Positions 1 through 5,251 of a stretch of DNA of 5,933 nt are shown here, piece by piece. A program made the translations under genes and the position numbers. The DNA comes from Clostridiaceae bacterium (GTDB lineage: Bacteria > Bacillota > Clostridia > Acetivibrionales > DUMC01): contig JAAZDH010000193.1 in NCBI GenBank assembly GCA_012512865.1, positions 1-5,933 on the forward strand. Direction: 5' to 3'. The stretch's first letter is position 1. Every line of letters begins with the position of its first letter. The notes beneath the pieces are model-generated. The model worked only from the letters and a program-made list of their open reading frames with translations, ran no database searches and had not been told where the DNA came from.

Positions 1-144
1 ACCCCAAACACCATGTCAAAATCAAATCAAGAATATTTTATCACATAAATATGATTTTAGCATTTATTTTCTTCGCTATTTTTCCGTTTCAAAATTTAGA
101 ATACGGATGTGGTAAAACGACTTACACGGCTAATAACAAAGGAA

Positions 145-197
145 TGACACGGGGACGTGACATTACCCCCGTGTCCCCGTGTCACCCGTGTCACCCT
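145..197. repeat. G/C-rich palindromic element with short tandem repeat (REP-like)
   Basis: A perfect 12-bp inverted repeat, TGACACGGGGAC (145-156) and GTCCCCGTGTCA (173-184), encloses a 16-nt loop. The stem can extend inwards by two G-U wobbles and one G-C pair. The right arm runs into a tandem duplication of GTGTCACCC (179-187 and 188-196). The element is strikingly G/C-rich in an AT-rich intergenic stretch. From memory, GACACGGGGAC-type palindromes resemble REP-like sequences near Y1 (IS200/RAYT-type) transposases in anaerobic bacteria. No transposase lies in this window, so that origin is inference. The nearest T-run is about 40 nt further on, so it is not a standard terminator. Confidence 0.7.
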
Positions 198-217
198 GAG
201 GTGGATGGCAGTTGTTG

Positions 218-246
218 TTTACTTTTTTTTCCGATACCTATATAAT
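218..246 (+). promoter_or_regulatory. Candidate sigma-A-type promoter of the SDR gene
   Basis: A perfect TATAAT box at 241-246 is preceded at the ideal 17-bp distance by TTTACT (218-223), which matches four of six positions of TTGACA. The spacer is T-rich. Transcription would start near 253, giving a leader of roughly 45 nt before the ATG at 299. It lies just after the palindromic element, which could therefore influence its activity. The call rests on motif match only. Confidence 0.5.
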
Positions 247-283
247 TAATAAATGAACAGGAATTAAACAAAAACCAGTAGCT

Positions 284-289
284 GGAGGT
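284..289 (+). promoter_or_regulatory. Ribosome binding site of the SDR gene
   Basis: GGAGGT, nine nucleotides before the ATG at 299, is a near-perfect Shine-Dalgarno sequence. It fixes the start of the dehydrogenase gene; no other in-frame start is better placed. Confidence 0.85.
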
Positions 290-298
290 AAGAAACAA

Positions 299-1132
299 AT
301 GGTTTATGGTGATACCGTTTTGGTTACAGGTGCTTCCTCGGGTGTGGGAAAAAGTATTGCCCAAATGTTAATGGAAAACGGCTACAAGGTATACGGCACC
401 ACCCGGAAACCGGTTGAACCAGGCAGCCAAATTACATACGGTAAAAAAAATAAGAAAGGTTTTATTGAAATGGTTGCCCTGGATGTCAGGTCGGAAGATT
501 CTGTTAAAAAAGCCGTGGAATACATAGTAAAAAAAGAAGGTAAAATTGATGTATTGATAAATAATGCAGGGATTGGGATAGCAGGCGCTGTTGAGGATAC
601 CGCCACTGAAGAAGCCTATGAGCAGTTTGACACTAATTTTTTCGGCGTGCTCAGGGTATGCCGCAGCGTTATCCCTATTATGAGAATGAGCAGGAATGGG
701 CTTATTATAAATATAAGTTCTGTTGCGGGCTTAATATCCATTCCATTTCAATCGATGTACAGTGCAAGCAAGTATGCCCTGGAAGCTATTTCCGAGGCAT
801 TACGCATTGAATTGAAGCCTTTTGGTATTAACGTGGTTCTTGTTGAGCCTGGGGATATGAAAACAGGATTTACATGGAACAGGAAAATTGTCAAGGCTGC
901 AAATAACGATTCCGCGTATAAAGAGCAATTTGCCAAGTCTTTAAATACCATGATAAAAGATGAAATGTCAGGTCCACCGCCTGATATTGTGGCAAATACT
1001 GTTATGAAACTGCTAAGAATCAAAAAGCCCCCGGTAAGGGTTGTAGTAGGCATAAAATATAAAATAATAGTGTTTTTGAAAAGGATATTGCCTGCAAGAT
1101 TCGTGGAATATGTAGTTTCAAGTATTTATTAA
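299..1132 (+). CDS. SDR family NAD(P)-dependent oxidoreductase
   Basis: This is a classical short-chain dehydrogenase/reductase of 277 residues, predicted to be a cytosolic enzyme oxidising or reducing a hydroxyl/carbonyl group with NAD(P)(H). The TGASSGVG nucleotide-binding loop is at residues 10-17, the adenine-contacting Asp-Val at 62-63 and NNAG at 88-91. The active-site residues are Asn113, Ser141 (in NISSVAG), Tyr154 and Lys158 (YSASK), followed by the PG motif at 184-185. All catalytic positions are intact. The Arg-Lys pair after the second strand (TTRK, 34-37) would fit an NADP(H) preference, but that is inference. The C-terminal extension (from about 245, basic and hydrophobic) resembles the 17-beta-hydroxysteroid-dehydrogenase-like branch. 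The substrate cannot be told from sequence. It has its own promoter and ribosome binding site and is convergent with the minus-strand genes, so it is probably monocistronic. No clear terminator follows; the 14-bp repeat array begins seven bases after the stop. Confidence 0.95.
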   Translation: MVYGDTVLVTGASSGVGKSIAQMLMENGYKVYGTTRKPVEPGSQITYGKKNKKGFIEMVALDVRSEDSVKKAVEYIVKKEGKIDVLINNAGIGIAGAVEDTATEEAYEQFDTNFFGVLRVCRSVIPIMRMSRNGLIINISSVAGLISIPFQSMYSASKYALEAISEALRIELKPFGINVVLVEPGDMKTGFTWNRKIVKAANNDSAYKEQFAKSLNTMIKDEMSGPPPDIVANTVMKLLRIKKPPVRVVVGIKYKIIVFLKRILPARFVEYVVSSIY

Positions 1133-1138
1133 TAGTGG

Positions 1139-1278
1139 ATTCATGCACAGAAAATTATATACGGTTATTCATGTGCAGGAATCCATGTATAGGACTCCAT
1201 GTACAGGATTTCATGTACAGGAATTAATATTAAAGAATTAATGTATAGAATTCCTCGTACAGAATTCCATGCTTGGGA
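1139..1278. repeat. Ten-unit array of degenerate 14-bp tandem repeats
   Basis: Read in steps of 14, the segment divides exactly into ten units with consensus ATTCATGTACAGGA and no spacers. Matches to consensus, in order, are 12, 8, 13, 12, 12, 13, 9, 11, 9 and 8 of 14. The best-preserved units are the first and the third to sixth, and the last ones are the most decayed. Shifted by one base, a unit reads TTCATGTACAGGAA, a near palindrome with six of seven complementary pairs around TGTACA. A further related copy (1288-1301) lies out of phase beyond the array. Because 14 is not a multiple of three and no frame makes sense, the array is non-coding. It fills most of the gap between the two convergent genes. 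Function unknown. Confidence 0.85.
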
Positions 1279-1315
1279 TTCCAATGGATTCATGCACATA
1301 TTTCGTGCTGGTTTA

Positions 1316-1351
1316 ATGCCTATTGATTTTTTTCGGGCGCTTGCCAGGCAT
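1316..1351 (-). other. Weak inverted repeat at the 3' end of the minus-strand cluster
   Basis: ATGCCT (1316-1321) and AGGCAT (1346-1351) form a 6-bp inverted repeat with a 24-nt loop, overlapping the stop codon of the thymidylate-synthase-like gene. The loop carries a T-run on the plus strand (within 1323-1333). It lacks the compact G/C-rich stem plus trailing T-run of an intrinsic terminator in either direction. It is the only terminator-like structure I could find between the convergent genes, and I would not call it one. Confidence 0.2.
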
Positions 1352-2103
1352 CATATACCGGCATTGTTTTTCAACTGGAGCACTTTCTTCTCAATTTCAG
1401 GCCTGCTTTCTTCCATTAGTTCCTTGTAAAATGACTCGTATTCATAGGTTATGTTTTCACCCTTCTCTATGCTCTTCACATAACTTTCCAGGAGCTTTAA
1501 GTCTCTTTCATAACAATGAAAGGAGTTGGCCCTGTGGGTATATGTTCCCATGCTTTTATTCAATTCATCTGCAACCTTTTTTTGCAGCATGATAAATGCA
1601 AACATATTCATAAACGTAGCTTTTGTAGCATCGTTACTGCGCATTAAAAACTTTGCATGCAATTTGTTGTTTCTTATAAAAAACTGGATGTGCTGCAAAC
1701 ATGCAGGGCTCGTATTGCCAGGCCTTGTATCTATCTTCCAATCCCTCACGTCAATAACGGCACGACGACTGTGGGGATTCCTTTTTAATTCATCCAGGAT
1801 AAACGGCATTTGACTGAAAATCCTGTCATGGTATGTATAATCCCAGCCATGGCCAATTTTAAAATCAAGTATACCGTCAATAACTTCCTGCCTGTATTGC
1901 TCCAGGTCAGAATGCCCTCCAATGAACAACTTGCTTATCATTGGCTCCATGAGGGGTTGTTCCACGACAATGGTCATACTGCACTCTTTTTGCAATTGAT
2001 TATAGTCAGGGCAATCAGAGATTTCCCCCTCGTAGTGCAAACCCAATAAAGCCTTGTGGTATCCCTCGGTTAAATTTTTCCCATAGACTATTATTTCCTT
2101 CAT
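1351..2103 (-). CDS. Divergent thymidylate synthase (ThyA superfamily) protein
   Basis: This 250-residue protein carries the core of the folate-dependent thymidylate synthase fold, whose members methylate dUMP (or hydroxymethylate pyrimidine nucleotides) using methylenetetrahydrofolate. Visible family signatures are the phosphate-binding Arg pair in HSRR (113-114), the nucleophile Cys135 in SPAC followed by QF (140-141), RSND (155-158, Arg-Ser-x-Asp), Asn166 in FMNMFAF, and His196/Tyr198 in SFHCY. Asn166 occupies the position that selects uracil over cytosine, favouring dUMP. The first 85 residues do not resemble the usual bacterial ThyA N-terminus. The segment WDYTYHDRI (87-95) recalls the YTYGxR block of the shorter methanogen-type enzymes, with His in place of Gly. 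The usual C-terminal folate-closing tail is replaced by a charged helix-like end. It starts at ATG 2103 with AGGAGTG about 11 nt upstream, 108 nt after cca. Superfamily membership is firm; the exact reaction is not. Confidence 0.8.
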   Translation of the reverse strand: MKEIIVYGKNLTEGYHKALLGLHYEGEISDCPDYNQLQKECSMTIVVEQPLMEPMISKLFIGGHSDLEQYRQEVIDGILDFKIGHGWDYTYHDRIFSQMPFILDELKRNPHSRRAVIDVRDWKIDTRPGNTSPACLQHIQFFIRNNKLHAKFLMRSNDATKATFMNMFAFIMLQKKVADELNKSMGTYTHRANSFHCYERDLKLLESYVKSIEKGENITYEYESFYKELMEESRPEIEKKVLQLKNNAGI

Positions 2104-2113
2104 ATTCCCATGT

Positions 2114-2120
2114 TCACTCC
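2114..2120 (-). promoter_or_regulatory. Ribosome binding site of the thymidylate-synthase-like gene
   Basis: On the minus strand AGGAGTG precedes the ATG at 2103 by about 11 nt, slightly long but acceptable. Another ATG at 2111 lies nearer but is out of frame, so 2103 is the start. No convincing promoter was found in the 108-nt gap to cca, so read-through from upstream is the simplest assumption. Confidence 0.5.
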
Positions 2121-2211
2121 TACAAGCATATTACATATCTATAGCTTAATATGGCTATTGTTTAATATATCCATTTTTTACTTGCCACCTATTGCCTGTG
2201 TATTATCTAGG

Positions 2212-3573
2212 TCAAGTCCGGTTCCCGTTAATCCGTAAACTGTTTTTCAAATATCTTGATGCATATTTTAAGAGTTCTTCTTTCCTATTACTACCAGGGC
2301 TTTTAATAACACGGTCCAGCAGTTTTTCCAACACCTCTCCCACCTGTTTTCCTTCCTTAAATCCTAGCCTGATTATATCATCGCCGTTAACAGCCAAATC
2401 CCTTATACTCATACATTCGCCTTTATCTTTTGCTGCACGGTAAATATTTATTGCAGCGTCAATTCTTTTAATATCTTCCGCCAAGTATTCGCATTTTGCA
2501 AACCCTTTCAAGATGCAGTCATCATTGCCATCATGACTGTCTTTGCCATTTTTGTTATTACGGCAGCTTTTCATTTCAGCTTTCAAAATTGCTTCTTTTA
2601 CCTTTAAAACATCAAGGAACGTTCCCTCGCCAATAACACTTACCAGTTTTTTTACAAGACCGGGAATAGGTTTAATATCCTTATGAATATTCTCCATGAT
2701 GCTGCATATCCTCTTTATTTCAGCATTACTAAACCTCAAGTTATTCAAGATATGCAAAATATCATCCCTGCCCTTGTATCGGAGAAACACGGCCCATCTT
2801 AATACTGGGTCGTTTTCAATGTTTTCCAGCTTAAAAGCAACTTGCTGCATTGCTTCATGGGAATATTCCTCAAGCTCTGGGATAACAACCGGCAACATGC
2901 CTGTTTCTTTTAGAAGCAGGGTTTTAGAAGGATTGGGAGATACCAGTATCTTGGTCAATTCATCCCTTATCCTTTCCTTGCTGACTTTACGCAAAAGGTG
3001 CTTTTGCCTTTTTATTGACTCTATAACACCGGGCTCTGCTTCAAAACCCAGCTCTGCCATAAATCGTACAGCCCTTAACATTCTAAGGGCATCTTCCGAG
3101 AATCTTTTATCCGCATCACCCACCGTGCGTATAATCCTTGCCTTAATATCAGAAATCCCGTTAAAGAGATCAATAAAGCCACTGCCAGGATGGTATGCTA
3201 TTGAATTTACCGTAAAATCCCTTCTTGCAACATCCTCTTTCATGGAAGGTACAAAATCTACTTTATCAGGCCGGCGGTTGTCTGAATATGCATCCTCTTT
3301 TCTATAAGTCGTAACTTCAATTTTTTTATTTCCTTCTAAAACCGCTACAGTCCCATATTTTAATCCTACATCCACAGTTTTACCAAAAATGGATTTGACC
3401 TGGCATGGCAAGGCATTCGTTGCCACATCCCAATCGTCAGGCTCAACACCCAGCAAAATATCCCTTACGCATCCTCCGATAATAACAGCCTCGAAGTAGT
3501 CATCATTTAGTTTTTTAATAACATATTTTACCTCTTCCGGTATCTTGGAATCAAATTCCTCCATTCTTTGCAT
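2212..3573 (-). CDS. cca: CCA tRNA nucleotidyltransferase (class II)
   Basis: The enzyme adds or repairs the CCA 3' end of tRNAs from CTP and ATP, in the cytosol. Numbering from the Met at 3573 (453 residues), the class II nucleotidyltransferase motifs appear in order: GGCVRD at 33-38, the metal-binding DWD carboxylates Asp47 and Asp49, RRPD at 100-103 in the flexible loop, RRDFTVN at 117-123, and the nucleotide-selecting EDALR at 160-164 followed by Arg167. A degenerate HD-like helical region and tRNA-binding C-terminal helices follow; no intact HD motif is seen. An Asn/Gly/Asp-rich stretch at about 337-353 looks like a low-complexity insertion. A poly(A) polymerase is the alternative, less likely in a Firmicute. 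The start is uncertain. ATG 3573 has GAGG five nt upstream; ATG 3588 (AGG six nt upstream) and ATG 3564 also fit. The frame stays open to a GTG at 3714 overlapping the rodA stop, but that extension has no Shine-Dalgarno and an implausible Cys-rich sequence. Confidence 0.92.
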   Translation of the reverse strand: MQRMEEFDSKIPEEVKYVIKKLNDDYFEAVIIGGCVRDILLGVEPDDWDVATNALPCQVKSIFGKTVDVGLKYGTVAVLEGNKKIEVTTYRKEDAYSDNRRPDKVDFVPSMKEDVARRDFTVNSIAYHPGSGFIDLFNGISDIKARIIRTVGDADKRFSEDALRMLRAVRFMAELGFEAEPGVIESIKRQKHLLRKVSKERIRDELTKILVSPNPSKTLLLKETGMLPVVIPELEEYSHEAMQQVAFKLENIENDPVLRWAVFLRYKGRDDILHILNNLRFSNAEIKRICSIMENIHKDIKPIPGLVKKLVSVIGEGTFLDVLKVKEAILKAEMKSCRNNKNGKDSHDGNDDCILKGFAKCEYLAEDIKRIDAAINIYRAAKDKGECMSIRDLAVNGDDIIRLGFKEGKQVGEVLEKLLDRVIKSPGSNRKEELLKYASRYLKNSLRINGNRT

Positions 3574-3578
3574 ATGTT

Positions 3579-3582
3579 CCTC
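3579..3582 (-). promoter_or_regulatory. Ribosome binding site deciding the cca start
   Basis: GAGG on the minus strand lies five nt before the ATG at 3573. A competing AGG (3595-3597, in an AAAGGTG context) lies six nt before the in-frame ATG at 3588. Either gives a protein whose N-terminus leads naturally into the conserved catalytic domain. The difference is five residues and cannot be settled from sequence alone. Confidence 0.45.
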
Positions 3583-3613
3583 GCACATATCACACCTTTC
3601 ACCAAGGCAAAAT

Positions 3614-3695
3614 GAACCAGGCCGGTACTGCAGGCGGTTCTGTGTCATATTATTACCCCGGCAAGACAGGGAACCATGGCATGCCCAATTCCCTG
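3614..3695 (-). promoter_or_regulatory. Two stem-loops in the rodA-cca gap
   Basis: If cca starts near 3573-3588, about 120-137 nt separate it from rodA. Within this gap CAGGGAA (3667-3673) pairs with TTCCCTG (3689-3695) around a 15-nt loop that itself contains the palindrome GGCATGCC (3678-3685). Nearer cca, GAACC (3614-3618) plus GCC (3621-3623) pairs with GGC (3633-3635) plus GGTTC (3636-3640), with a two-base bulge. Neither is followed by a T-run on the minus strand, so they are not standard terminators. They could be processing or attenuation structures in the transcript, but no role is shown. Confidence 0.35.
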
Positions 3696-3710
3696 GCCTA
3701 TTGTGCAAGT

Positions 3711-4871
3711 TCACTGCTGGCTTGAAAACATTGTCCTTTTCCTTCTAATGGATACACTTAGTATAATCCCTATGGAAATATAATTTGTTATCATGGCACT
3801 CCCTCCGGCACTGACAAAAGGAAGGGGAAGCCCGGTCACAGGTAGCAATCTTACGCACATTCCAATATTTTGAAGGAATTGGTAGGCCATCATCCCTGTT
3901 AAGCCTGTTACCAACAACGCTCCAAATATATCTCTTGAATTTATAGCTATATAAAAACACCTTATAATTATAAACAAGATTAATGCAATTATTAGCACCG
4001 AGCCTATAAACCCGAGTTCTTCTCCAATCACTGTAAATATCATGTCCGACTCCCTTACAGGCACTCCTCCTACATGGGGAGGCGTTTGGGTTTGTATTCC
4101 CTTATACAATCCGCTGCCATATATTCTTCCCGAACCAATGGCTATTTGCGCTCTTTCCAACTGGTAGCTTGCCCCTCCCGGATCATAGCCCGGAGAAATA
4201 AATTCCAGTATTCTTTTCTTCCTATCTTCATTTAAAGCAAAAAACCATATAAAAGGGGTTGTAAAAAGCAATGCTCCTGCTGCAATAAATAAGTGCTTGT
4301 ATTTTACCCCGCTTATATAAATCATGATAAAAAGAGCCACAAAGAATACTATTGCCATACCGTAATCAGGTTGTTTTAATATCAGGCCAGCTACAAGCAG
4401 AAAGAAAACTATCAGCTTTATAATATTTTTTCCAACGTCCTGCTTTTCCTTGATTCTTTCCAGGAAACATGAAATGAGAATTACCATCGTGATTTTTGAC
4501 AATTCTGCGGGCTGAAAAGAAATATTATAGCCTTTTACATGAATTATCAACCAGCTTTTACTGCCAACCTCCTTGTAACCATATCCTATGAATAGAACCA
4601 GCATGAGCAACCCAACAGAAGCCAGGTACATTAATAATGCTACTGATTTAAAACTATTGTAGTCAAGAAAGCTAATAACCAGTGACGCAATTACACCGAT
4701 AATCAAACTAAGAATTTGAGTTTTCATTATGCTTTCTCTTCCGGACATGGTAAGCGTCGCACTATTTAAGACTATAAGCCCCGCAATTGAAAGCACAACC
4801 ACGCTTATAAACAAGCTATAGTCAAATTGCCTGACATAATTAATACCCTTTATTTTTTCCACAAAATACAT
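3711..4871 (-). CDS. rodA: RodA/FtsW/SpoVE (SEDS) family peptidoglycan glycosyltransferase
   Basis: This 386-residue multi-spanning membrane protein belongs to the SEDS family, which polymerises lipid II into glycan strands together with a class B penicillin-binding protein. About ten hydrophobic segments can be traced, beginning at residues 18-36. Family blocks are QPAELSKI (120-127), QPDYG (167-171, containing the family's key Asp169), the extracellular loop ending in ESDMIF and EELGF (274-288), and RLLPVTGLPLPFVSAGGSA (341-359). The usual SYGGS near the C-terminus reads SAGGS here, with Ala355 replacing Tyr. Length and the internal motifs fit RodA (elongation) somewhat better than FtsW or SpoVE, but these paralogues are hard to separate by eye. 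AGGAG (4878-4882) lies six nt before the ATG, fixing the start. It follows the acidic frame by only 14 nt and is probably co-transcribed with lgt, which makes the transcript an envelope-biogenesis unit. Confidence 0.9.
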   Translation of the reverse strand: MYFVEKIKGINYVRQFDYSLFISVVVLSIAGLIVLNSATLTMSGRESIMKTQILSLIIGVIASLVISFLDYNSFKSVALLMYLASVGLLMLVLFIGYGYKEVGSKSWLIIHVKGYNISFQPAELSKITMVILISCFLERIKEKQDVGKNIIKLIVFFLLVAGLILKQPDYGMAIVFFVALFIMIYISGVKYKHLFIAAGALLFTTPFIWFFALNEDRKKRILEFISPGYDPGGASYQLERAQIAIGSGRIYGSGLYKGIQTQTPPHVGGVPVRESDMIFTVIGEELGFIGSVLIIALILFIIIRCFYIAINSRDIFGALLVTGLTGMMAYQFLQNIGMCVRLLPVTGLPLPFVSAGGSAMITNYISIGIILSVSIRRKRTMFSSQQ

Positions 4872-4877
4872 AGATAG

Positions 4878-4882
4878 CTCCT
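4878..4882 (-). promoter_or_regulatory. Ribosome binding site of rodA
   Basis: AGGAG on the minus strand, six nt before the ATG at 4871 and within the 14-nt gap after the acidic frame's TAG stop. It confirms the start and implies independent translation initiation of rodA within the polycistronic message. Confidence 0.8.
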
Positions 4883-4885
4883 ACT

Positions 4886-5245
4886 CTAGCTTTCCGAAGT
4901 TTCTTTTTCCCCTTCCGTCTTTTCACCGTCAGGTTTACCGTCCAGGGCATCCCCGGCCTTTTCTCCCGCTTCTTCTCCTGTTCCTTCTTCTACTTCATCT
5001 CCTGCTTTTTTTCCTGTCCCACCAATTGCTCCTTCTCCTGATTCTTCTCCTGCTCTTTCTGCTGCTTTTTCCCCTGCTCCTTCAACAACTGTCTCTTCCG
5101 GCTTTCCTGCTTCTACTGCTGCTTTTTCACCTGTTTCTTCTCCTGCTCCTTCCGGTGCTTCTTCCTCCACTCCTTCAGCTGTTGCTTCCCCCGCCTTTGT
5201 TTCCGATCTTGTTTCCGCGCTTTCTTCCTCCTCTTCCCTCTTCAA
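4886..5245 (-). CDS. Acidic Glu/Gly/Ala-rich frame, in frame after the lgt stop
   Basis: This open frame encodes about 119 residues, of which 36 are Glu and 4 Asp against 14 Lys/Arg, giving a net charge near -26. It has no Cys, Trp or Tyr and no hydrophobic segment, so it is almost certainly disordered. Loose repeats such as EGAGEKAAE, EGTGEEAGEKAGD and GAGEETGEKAAVEAG suggest expansion of a purine-rich GGAGAA-type sequence. It is in exactly the same frame as lgt: after the lgt TAA (5252-5254) come AAA, GAA and then the nominal TTG start. It has no ATG and no Shine-Dalgarno before that TTG. I therefore think it is more likely the C-terminal tail of Lgt, cut off by a nonsense change, a sequencing error or a readable stop, than an independent gene. 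The absence of further stops over 120 codons argues it was recently, or still is, translated. Confidence 0.4.
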   Translation of the reverse strand: MKREEEEESAETRSETKAGEATAEGVEEEAPEGAGEETGEKAAVEAGKPEETVVEGAGEKAAERAGEESGEGAIGGTGKKAGDEVEEGTGEEAGEKAGDALDGKPDGEKTEGEKETSES

Positions 5246-5251
5246 TTCTTT

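Larger units (their letters stand above)
1..298. other. Non-coding region upstream of the dehydrogenase gene
   Basis: This stretch holds no gene I can support. The only open frame (51-245, plus) has no Shine-Dalgarno, runs through the palindromic element at 145-197 and has a protein sequence with no domain character. The first 140 bases are AT-rich and featureless to me. The second half contains the G/C-rich palindrome, a candidate promoter and the ribosome binding site of the downstream gene, each listed separately. Whether a gene upstream of position 1 ends close by cannot be seen. Confidence 0.6.

Noticed and set aside
145..230. Palindrome plus later T-run as an intrinsic terminator on the plus strand
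   Set aside because: The T-run begins roughly 40 nt after the stem, too far for intrinsic termination.
51..245. Plus-strand open frame of 64 codons upstream of the SDR gene
   Set aside because: It has no Shine-Dalgarno, runs through the palindromic element and the promoter region, and its product has no recognisable domain.
1139..1301. Possible CRISPR array
   Set aside because: The units are 14 bp, degenerate and directly abutting, with no spacers and no cas genes nearby.
1199..1592. Plus-strand open frames overlapping the repeat array and the thymidylate-synthase-like gene
   Set aside because: They start inside the 14-bp array and continue antisense to a gene with clear conserved motifs.
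2194..2216. TTGACC on the minus strand overlapping the cca stop as a -35 box for the downstream gene
   Set aside because: No acceptable -10 sequence lies 16-18 bp downstream of it.
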